Positions 43,314 through 48,611 of a DNA stretch of 48,611 bases are shown here, in pieces; the stretch's first letter is position 1, and each line of letters starts with the position of its first letter. Under the pieces are notes generated by a model. It saw nothing but the letters and a program-made list of their open reading frames with translations, did no database searches and was not told the DNA's origin. The translations under genes and the position numbers were made by a program. This DNA is from an uncultured Bacilli bacterium (GTDB lineage: Bacteria > Bacillota_I > Bacilli_A > RF39 > UBA660), in contig CALVIG010000008.1 of NCBI GenBank assembly GCA_944329425.1, forward strand, positions 1-48,611, written 5' to 3'.

Positions 43314-43346
43314 AGCAATAAGGGAAGTAAAATACTTGTACTTCCT
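43282..43346 (-). ncRNA. Candidate small RNA or attenuator leader (~65 nt)
   Basis: Downstream of a -35/-10 pair (TTGCAT 43379-43374, TATTAT 43357-43352, 16-base spacing), the predicted transcript has a first hairpin GGAAGTA/TACTTCC and then a terminator hairpin with U7. The unit has promoter, structure and terminator but no ORF. It lies 64 bases upstream of the four-helix membrane protein, so it may be a transcription attenuator or riboswitch-like leader, or a free small RNA. It does not match a class I recognise. Confidence 0.5.
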
Positions 43347-43351
43347 CTTTA

Positions 43352-43379
43352 ATAATACTATATTTATAGAAAAATGCAA
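43352..43379 (-). promoter_or_regulatory. Promoter of the leader RNA
   Basis: TTGCAT and TATTAT on the minus strand are separated by 16 bases. Confidence 0.6.
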
Positions 43380-43483
43380 GCATTTTTTTACTTTTTTCGA
43401 CTTTTTTTACAATATATAGTAAAACAATTATAATTTTTTAATTTTTATTATATTTTTATATGATTTTTTAATAATTATAAAAA

Positions 43484-44989
43484 TTATTTTCGTATTAAAC
43501 TTTCACCAGTCATCTCGATTGGTTTTTTTATTTCTAATAATTCTAACATAGTTGGTGCTATATCTGCTAACTTACCATCTTTTAACCTCATATCATTCCT
43601 TGTAATAATGAATGGTACCGGCATGGTAGTATGGCTTGTTACAGGTACATGATTTTTATCCCACATTATATCACAATTACCGTGGTCAGCGGTTATTATT
43701 AAAGTACCTTCTTTTTCAAGAATCTTATCATATAACCTTTTTAAACAAACGTCCAAATATTCAATAGCTTGTTTTGCAGCTTCATAATTTCCGGTATGCC
43801 CAACCATATCCCCGTTTGCATAATTAAGAATCACAACATCATAATAATCTTTATCAAGTTCTTTAATCAAGGCATCAGTTACTTCTTTTGCACTCATTTG
43901 TGGTTTCATGTCATAGGTTGCAACCTTTGGTGACGGTATAAGAATTTTTTTCATACCAGGATAACTTTCTTCCTTACCACCATCATAAAAATACGTAACG
44001 TGAGCATACTTTTCTGTTTCTGCAATTCTAAGTTGGTTTAAATTGTTTTGACTTAAATATAATCCCATTGTTTCGGATAAATCTTGATGGTTAAACGCAT
44101 GATTACATAACACCGTATTTACAACTGGCATCATGGTTAAAACACTTAAATTATTAAACTGTTTAGTTTCCATAGGGCTTTCTTTTGGATTAGTAATAGC
44201 GGTAAATAATTCTCTTAATCTATCTGGTCTAAAGTTAAAGGTTATAACACCATCATTATCTTCTAACTTACCATTATTTACTACGGATGGAACAATAAAT
44301 TCATCCGTGATTCCTTCATCATAATTTTTTTCTATAGCTTCTTTAGCAGTATTAAATTTAGGTCCATCGTTGTACACAATAGCATCATAAGCTTTTATTA
44401 ACCTATCATAATTATTATCCCTATCCATTGCATAATATCTACCGGATATGGTAACTATTTTACCAATACCATTTTTATTAATTTTATCTTCTAATGCTTT
44501 TATAAACGTATAACTACTTTTTGGATTAACATCCCTTCCATCTAAAAACAAGTGATAACATACGTTTTTAACATTGTTTTTATCTAGCATATCAATTAAC
44601 GCAAATAAATGATTTATGTGAGAATGAACTCCCCCATTTGATAAAAGTCCCATAACATGAAGCTTTGAATTATTTTTTTTAACATGTTCTAGAACTTCTA
44701 AAATCATTTTATTTTTAAAAAAGCTTTCATCTTTAATAGCTTTATTAATCAACTCCAAAGGTTGGTAAACTACCCTTCCCGCACCAATATTCATATGACC
44801 AACTTCACTATTACCCATTTGACCTTCTGGTAATCCTACATAATTTCCACTAGCTTCTAAAAGACTATGTGGATATTTATTCCATAGATAGTTAAACGTA
44901 GGTTTATTAGCGTTTTTAAAAGCGTTACCATCGCTTTCGTTTCTAATTCCACATCCGTCCAATATACATAATACCAAAGGTTTCTTCAT
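43484..44989 (-). CDS. gpmI: 2,3-bisphosphoglycerate-independent phosphoglycerate mutase
   Basis: The manganese-dependent enzyme interconverts 3- and 2-phosphoglycerate in glycolysis. The 501-residue sequence has the metal and phosphoserine site LCILDGCG and GQMGNSEVGHMNIGAGR (catalytic Ser in GNSEVGH), the substrate segment SGRYYAMDRDNNYDR, and the second metal set in NYANGDMVGHTG, TADHGNCD and SHTTMPVP. Length is exactly typical. A weak AT-rich hairpin follows the stop. It stands alone on the minus strand. Confidence 0.97.
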   Translation of the reverse strand: MKKPLVLCILDGCGIRNESDGNAFKNANKPTFNYLWNKYPHSLLEASGNYVGLPEGQMGNSEVGHMNIGAGRVVYQPLELINKAIKDESFFKNKMILEVLEHVKKNNSKLHVMGLLSNGGVHSHINHLFALIDMLDKNNVKNVCYHLFLDGRDVNPKSSYTFIKALEDKINKNGIGKIVTISGRYYAMDRDNNYDRLIKAYDAIVYNDGPKFNTAKEAIEKNYDEGITDEFIVPSVVNNGKLEDNDGVITFNFRPDRLRELFTAITNPKESPMETKQFNNLSVLTMMPVVNTVLCNHAFNHQDLSETMGLYLSQNNLNQLRIAETEKYAHVTYFYDGGKEESYPGMKKILIPSPKVATYDMKPQMSAKEVTDALIKELDKDYYDVVILNYANGDMVGHTGNYEAAKQAIEYLDVCLKRLYDKILEKEGTLIITADHGNCDIMWDKNHVPVTSHTTMPVPFIITRNDMRLKDGKLADIAPTMLELLEIKKPIEMTGESLIRK

Positions 44990-45048
44990 CTTATCATCTC
45001 CAGTTTAATTATAGCATTTATAAATTTAGAAGTAAAACTTAATATAAA

Positions 45049-45072
45049 AAAGAACCTTTAAAAAGGTTCTTT
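45049..45072 (-). terminator. Terminator downstream of the coiled-coil membrane protein
   Basis: AAAGAACCTTT pairs with AAAGGTTCTTT around AA, before T-rich sequence on the minus strand. Confidence 0.75.
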
Positions 45073-45075
45073 ACA

Positions 45076-45585
45076 TTAGTTATAACTTTTTTTACCCTTT
45101 ACCAAATATATTATGAAAGCACCCAACATAAACACACCTATAACACAAGCACCTATAATATAAGGTATCTCATATGTTTTAGGATCTACCTCAGTATAAT
45201 ATACAGAATAATTTCCTTTTTCTAAACTCCACTGTTCGCTCTCTAAATCAGTAATTTGAGAATCAATTTCACTTGCTTCTCTTTGACATTTTGAATGATC
45301 AGCAAACCAAGTACTAGTTCCCATTTCCATTGAATCACATTCTTGTTTTTTTTGTTCATATTGTTCTTTTAATGTCGATAATTCATTTTTTATCTCTTCA
45401 AGTCTTTTCTTTGCAGCATCTACCTTTGCTTGAGATTGTTTATACGCAGCTTGATAACGTTCTTCATTTATTCTTTTAGAATCTTGCTGTTTATAAAAAC
45501 CGAAAGCTATAAAAATAAAGCCTATAATTAAACCAATTATTAATATTAATATAGGTAAAGGTAATTTCTTTTTTTCTTTTTCCAT
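45076..45585 (-). CDS. Two-helix membrane protein with coiled coil
   Basis: A 169-residue protein with an N-terminal helix (about 10-28), a long heptad-rich charged region (about 35-115, including AAYKQSQAKVDAAKKRLEEIKNELSTLKEQYEQ in pieces), and a second helix (about 140-162). No family is recognised. It is the last gene of a three-gene operon with a small membrane protein and a YbjQ-family protein. AAAGGAG lies before ATG 45585. It may be an envelope scaffold. Confidence 0.7.
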   Translation of the reverse strand: MEKEKKKLPLPILILIIGLIIGFIFIAFGFYKQQDSKRINEERYQAAYKQSQAKVDAAKKRLEEIKNELSTLKEQYEQKKQECDSMEMGTSTWFADHSKCQREASEIDSQITDLESEQWSLEKGNYSVYYTEVDPKTYEIPYIIGACVIGVFMLGAFIIYLVKGKKSYN

Positions 45586-45612
45586 TTTATACTCCTTTTA
45601 ATTCATAAATTT

Positions 45613-45975
45613 TTAATTTATACTGCTAACTCCCTCATTTATACTACTATCCACACTATTTTTCACATTATCAAAAGAGCTATTTACTTTAAAAAAACCG
45701 CTTATTATTATAATAAAAACAAATATAAATATCAAAAATACAAATGCTAAAAAACTTAAATAAGCAATTCCTATTCCTTTTCCAACTCTTAAAACTTTTT
45801 TACCTGTATTTTTTATTTTTTGTTTATTTTCGTCTTTAGATAAATAATTTTTAGCAGATTTAACTCCATCTTTTAGTGTATCTTTGATTTCACTATTTAA
45901 GGTGTTATCCACATACGTTTCATTTTCTGGCACATATTTATCATCTATTCCTACATATTGCGCATTTTTTTTCAA
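45613..45975 (-). CDS. Small single-span membrane protein
   Basis: A 120-residue protein. A soluble N-terminal region (about 1-70) with repeated charged segments leads to one long hydrophobic helix (about 73-97) and a short outside tail. The start is TTG 45975, which overlaps the TGA of the upstream gene as TTGA, seven bases after GAGGAGG. The coupling with the YbjQ-family gene is therefore tight. No family is recognised. Confidence 0.65.
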   Translation of the reverse strand: MKKNAQYVGIDDKYVPENETYVDNTLNSEIKDTLKDGVKSAKNYLSKDENKQKIKNTGKKVLRVGKGIGIAYLSFLAFVFLIFIFVFIIIISGFFKVNSSFDNVKNSVDSSINEGVSSIN

Positions 45976-46313
45976 CTTTGATCCTCCTCTAATATAACCG
46001 CAGTTCCGCTAGCTGACACCATTAGCATAAGCGAGTTATTTTGTCCAACGCTAATAGATTCAACATCAATGCTTACACCTACAATTGCGTTAGCACCAAT
46101 TTTTTTTGCGCGAATCATCATTTCGTTAATTGCGTCTGCTCTGGCATTAACTAATTCTTCTTCATATTCTTCTGCTTTACCACCTATAAAATTAGTAATA
46201 CCTGCTGTAAAATCTTTTATAAAATCTATACCAATTATAGTTTCACCAAAAATCACGCCTCTATATTCTTTAATTTTTTTAGTTTCTAGATGTTCCGTAG
46301 TTGATATAAGCAC
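45972..46313 (-). CDS. YbjQ/UPF0145 family protein
   Basis: A 113-residue cytosolic protein of the YbjQ family (heavy-metal-binding-like, DUF74), which forms pentameric rings in known structures. Family features are ISTTEHLETKKIKEYRGVIFGETIIG, RADAINEMMIRAKKIGANAIVGVSIDVESI and the late strand VSASGTAVIL. The physiological role is unknown. The start is GTG 46313, after AAAGGAGGG. It is the first gene of a three-gene operon whose other products are membrane proteins, and it is divergent from an XRE regulator. Confidence 0.85.
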   Translation of the reverse strand: MLISTTEHLETKKIKEYRGVIFGETIIGIDFIKDFTAGITNFIGGKAEEYEEELVNARADAINEMMIRAKKIGANAIVGVSIDVESISVGQNNSLMLMVSASGTAVILEEDQS

Positions 46314-46363
46314 TTACTTCCCTCCTTTCACGAATAATATATCATAAAATTATTTTTATTTCA

Positions 46364-46384
46364 ATATATCTTAATAAGATATAT
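46364..46384. promoter_or_regulatory. 21-bp palindrome between the YbjQ operon and the XRE gene
   Basis: ATATATCTTA and TAAGATATAT are perfect inverted 10-mers around a single A. A further TTAAGAT half follows at about 46390. It is a good candidate operator for the adjacent XRE regulator. It may partly overlap the YbjQ operon promoter. Confidence 0.6.
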
Positions 46385-46463
46385 GTTATTAAGATTTAGA
46401 GGAATTAAATTCATTATTATAAAAATTTATAATTTATATATAAATAATAATAGGAGGTTTATT

Positions 46464-46727
46464 ATGACTTCAATGGAATTAGTAGGTTTAAACACAAAAT
46501 GGTATAGATATCAAAACAATATGACGCAAGAGCAATTTGCAAACAAAACCAAATTTAAAATGGCTTACATAAGTACGATTGAAAATGGAGATGCTAATCT
46601 TACGTGTAAAAACATTGATTTTATTGCAAAAGCTTTTAAAATAAAGCAAGAACTACTATTCAACACAGAAACAGCATTAAAAGCGAAAAAATTACCTAAT
46701 AGAGTTGATATGTATAACAAAAATTAA
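46464..46727 (+). CDS. XRE-family HTH transcriptional regulator
   Basis: An 87-residue protein that is essentially one helix-turn-helix domain (about 8-66): LNTKWYRYQNNMTQEQFANKTKFKMAYISTIENGDANLTCKNIDFIAKAF. It is DNA-binding by family. ATG 46464 follows TAGGAGG. An in-frame upstream extension to 46383 has no site. It is divergent from the YbjQ operon and has a palindrome upstream, so autoregulation and control of that operon are likely (inference). Confidence 0.85.
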   Translation: MTSMELVGLNTKWYRYQNNMTQEQFANKTKFKMAYISTIENGDANLTCKNIDFIAKAFKIKQELLFNTETALKAKKLPNRVDMYNKN

Positions 46728-46733
46728 ATATAT

Positions 46734-46763
46734 AAAAAAAACGTTTTATAAAAACGTTTTTTT
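46734..46763. terminator. Bidirectional terminator, XRE gene and ArsP_2-like permease
   Basis: Thirteen-base arms AAAAAAACGTTTT and AAAACGTTTTTTT around ATA between convergent genes. Confidence 0.85.
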
Positions 46764-46772
46764 AAGTTAAAG

Positions 46773-47621
46773 TTAAAATAACATTTGAATAATTTCTATT
46801 ACAATACCTGATAAAGCACCAATAAAATATAACGTTAATAATATTTTAACGTTTTCCTTAACGTTTTTATTTATTTTAAATAGTACTAATAAAGCAACGC
46901 CACTACCCGTTAGCAATCCTGATATAACTGAAGCAAATGATATAACGTTATTTAAGTATAATTCCGTTAATATAACGCTTGCACCACAATTTGGAATTAA
47001 CCCAATTAAACTTGATATAAAAGGGCTAAAAAAGCTGTCTTTTAAGAATAATTTTTCAATGCTATCATTTCCAAAGTAATAAAAACCAAGATTTAATAAA
47101 AGCGTTATAACAATAATAAATATTAATATGTTAAAAGTGTGTTTAATGGATGATTTAATAATTCCGTGTTCACAATCACAATGTTCTTCATCACAAAATT
47201 TCTTTATTTCATAATTACTAGATTTAGTTTTTTTTCTTATTATAAAATCAATTATAAAACCTGCTAACATGCCAATTAAAACCTTAATTAATAAAATCTT
47301 AATTATTATGCTAAAACTGCATTTTTGCGAAATTAAAATCGGAAGCATTTCATCTGACGTAGATAAATAAATAGAAATCAAAGTACCTAATGTCACTATT
47401 CTAGTAGCATATAAATTGGTTGCCATAACAGAAAAACCACATTGGGGTACAGCACCTAATAAGCTACCAAAGAAAGGACCAAGGTTACCTGTTTTTTTTA
47501 TTTTTTCCTTTCCTTTTTTTGTAAAACCGTGTTCAATATATTCCATTAATAAAAAAGTAACAAACAAAAACGGTATAATCTTAATCGCATCTAATAAAGT
47601 ATCTAATAAGACTTCTTTCAT
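46773..47621 (-). CDS. ArsP_2-like heavy-metal/metalloid permease
   Basis: A 282-residue membrane protein of the 10-TM heavy-metal exporter (ArsP_2, formerly DUF2899) type. Two halves are related to each other: the first has GSLLGAVPQCGFSVMAT with C61, the second SSLIGLIPNCGASVILT, so the P-x-C-G motif is duplicated. Between them a cytosolic loop FCDEEHCDCEHG (142-153) holds three Cys and two His, a probable metal-binding sensor or donor site. The metal is not known. Manganese and metalloid roles have been suggested for the family. GGAGGT precedes ATG 47621. Confidence 0.8.
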   Translation of the reverse strand: MKEVLLDTLLDAIKIIPFLFVTFLLMEYIEHGFTKKGKEKIKKTGNLGPFFGSLLGAVPQCGFSVMATNLYATRIVTLGTLISIYLSTSDEMLPILISQKCSFSIIIKILLIKVLIGMLAGFIIDFIIRKKTKSSNYEIKKFCDEEHCDCEHGIIKSSIKHTFNILIFIIVITLLLNLGFYYFGNDSIEKLFLKDSFFSPFISSLIGLIPNCGASVILTELYLNNVISFASVISGLLTGSGVALLVLFKINKNVKENVKILLTLYFIGALSGIVIEIIQMLF

Positions 47622-47733
47622 TTTATACCTCCAACAAGTAAAACGATAATATCACAATTTTTTACAATATGCAACAAAAATAATGTCTCTTAAAGTATGT
47701 TTATACATATTATATCTTGAAAGGAGTTTTTTT

Positions 47734-48611
47734 ATGAACAACAATCCTATTAATGAAAATGATTTCGAAAATAGTGAAATAGTAAACGAAGCGATAAGAG
47801 AAATGAAATGCAGAAGAAAACATTGTTGCCCAAGATATATACCGGGACCTACTGGGCCTACCGGACCAGCTGGGCCTACTACACTAACTGTCGGCACAAC
47901 AACTACCGGAGCTCCTGGTTCTAGTGCATCAGTTATAAATGAAGGTACATCTACAAACGCTGTGTTTGATTTTACAATTCCTGCAGGTGCCACCGGACCT
48001 ACTGGACCTACCGGACCTACCGGGCCTACTGGGCCAACTGGACTTAGCGTTACTGGGCCTACTGGTGCTACCGGAGCAACACCAAACTTAACAATAGGGA
48101 CTGTAACAACGGGCGCTCCTGGTTCTAGTGCCTTTGCAAGTATTACTGGAACATCACCAAATTTTATACTAAATTTAACTATTCCACAAGGACCTACTGG
48201 ACCTGCAAGTTCAGTATCCGGACCTACCGGACCTACCGGGCCTACTGGGCCAACTGGACTTAGCGTTACTGGGCCTACCGGTGCTGATGGTGCTACTGGA
48301 CCTACCGGACCTGAAGGCGCTACCGGACCTACCGGACCTGAGGGTGCTACTGGACCTACCGGACCTGAGGGTGCTACTGGACCTACCGGACCTGAAGGCG
48401 CTACCGGACCTACCGGACCTGAAGGTGCTACTGGACCTACCGGACCTGAAGGTGCTACTGGACCTACCGGACCTGAGGGTGCTACCGGACCTACCGGACC
48501 TGAAGGCGCTACTGGACCTACCGGACCTGAAGGAGCTACTGGACCTACCGGACCTGAAGGCGCTACCGGACCTACCGGACCTGAGGGTGCTACTGGACCT
48601 ACCGGACCTGA
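47734..48611 (+). CDS. Collagen-like GPT-repeat surface protein (5' part, runs off the window)
   Basis: A frame opens at ATG 47734 after AAAGGAG and stays open to the window end (292 codons so far). The N-terminus (about 1-35) is polar and contains [10 protein letters not shown]. Then come Gly-Pro-Thr collagen repeats, two related non-collagen inserts ([11 protein letters not shown]... and [11 protein letters not shown]..., each ending TIP(A/Q)G), and from about residue 187 a run of nine-residue units GATGPTGPE. Similar modules occur in exosporium, BclA-like and phage-tail fibre proteins. No signal peptide is evident. The C-terminal anchor or trimerisation domain lies outside the window. Base composition is much richer in G+C than neighbouring genes. 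Confidence 0.9.
   Translation, partial: MNNNPINENDFENSEIVNEAIREMKCRRKHCCPRYIPGPTGPTGPAGPTTLTVGTTTTGAPGSSASVINEGTSTNAVFDFTIPAGATGPTGPTGPTGPTGPTGLSVTGPTGATGATPNLTIGTVTTGAPGSSAFASITGTSPNFILNLTIPQGPTGPASSVSGPTGPTGPTGPTGLSVTGPTGADGATGPTGPEGATGPTGPEGATGPTGPEGATGPTGPEGATGPTGPEGATGPTGPEGATGPTGPEGATGPTGPEGATGPTGPEGATGPTGPEGATGPTGPEGATGPTGP
48004..48062 (+). repeat. 59-bp direct repeat in the collagen-like gene, first copy
   Basis: The 59 bases here are identical to 48220-48278, exactly 216 bases (72 codons) further on. This is a perfect in-frame duplication inside the gene. Confidence 0.9.
48220..48278 (+). repeat. 59-bp direct repeat in the collagen-like gene, second copy
   Basis: Identical to 48004-48062. 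The two copies diverge immediately after, one into a [10 protein letters not shown] insert and the other into the 27-bp tandem array. Confidence 0.9.
48292..48611 (+). repeat. 27-bp tandem repeats (ATGPTGPEG units), about 12 copies, continuing past the window
   Basis: Units of 27 bases encode ATGPTGPEG with variation almost only at third positions (GAA/GAG, GGC/GGT/GGA, ACC/ACT). The array continues past the last base. Such arrays change length by slippage and recombination. Confidence 0.95.

Noticed and set aside
43282-43346. Known riboswitch (PreQ1, fluoride, guanidine, SAM, T-box)
   Set aside because: No matching core motif could be found by eye, so it is reported only as unclassified.
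47652-47993. 113-codon minus-strand ORF across the collagen-like gene start
   Set aside because: It is the antisense shadow of the GPT-repeat frame, and overlaps the ribosome binding site and start of the real gene.
48292-48611. CRISPR-like array from regular 27-bp repeats
   Set aside because: Repeats are directly adjacent without unique spacers and are in frame in a collagen-like coding sequence.

Overview
This is a 48.6 kb chromosomal window from a very AT-rich, low-GC Gram-positive bacterium of the Bacillota / Mycoplasmatota-like gut type (Bacilli RF39 or Erysipelotrichia-like are my best guesses; I cannot fix the genus). Reasons: AT-rich codons, strong AGGAGG-type ribosome binding sites, short intergenic gaps, FeoAB, a SipW-type signal peptidase with SipW-dependent surface proteins, a CIRCE-controlled Hsp20 and a GPT-rich collagen-like protein. 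The standard bacterial code fits: TGA is used as a stop (for example at 10943-10945 and 45972-45974) and Trp is TGG. Most genes lie on the minus strand.

Layout. 1-2.8 kb: the edge of a probable mobile element, with a large serine recombinase, a leader region (promoter, palindromic operator, 25-codon ORF, terminator hairpin) and a repeat-rich AT spacer. 2.9-3.1 kb: tRNA-Gly(GCC) and tRNA-Cys(GCA). 3.1-10.2 kb: housekeeping and stress genes (membrane protein, PH-domain protein, membrane thioredoxin-like protein, PRPP synthetase, QueH, Fic, Ca2+ P-type ATPase). 10.2-13.4 kb on plus: a small M3-like HExxH protein and feoAB. 13.4-20.3 kb on minus: a giant FIVAR-repeat surface protein, a compact UvrD-like helicase and GltX. 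20.4-22.1 kb: an unknown protein, tRNA-Glu(CTC), tRNA-Gln(CTG) and PnuC.

22.1-30.1 kb is an envelope region: a SipW-like peptidase, four SipW-dependent (TasA/camelysin-like) surface proteins, a DUF5305 protein, a YjdF-like membrane protein, a GH25-LysM lysozyme and an Ig-like/NodB polysaccharide deacetylase. 30.1-36.4 kb: PLP lyase, VanZ-like protein, SDR oxidoreductase, lipoprotein and phosphoketolase. 36.5-41.7 kb: a histidine-kinase-like protein lacking its phosphoacceptor residues, a PlsC-like acyltransferase, Hsp20 and an ABC exporter. 41.7-43.4 kb: a frameshifted transglutaminase-like pseudogene, a 21-aa minigene, a four-TM protein and a leader/small RNA with its own promoter and terminator. 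43.5-48.6 kb: GpmI, a small membrane operon with a YbjQ-family protein, an XRE regulator with a near-perfect palindrome, an ArsP_2-type permease and the start of the collagen-like gene, cut by the window end.

Together the genes suggest a fermentative cell (phosphoketolase, GpmI) that imports ferrous iron and nicotinamide precursors and invests heavily in surface proteins. A recurring structural feature is that many stop codons lie inside the gene's own intrinsic terminator hairpin. The same arrangement at two unlisted tiny ORFs supports them as genes.
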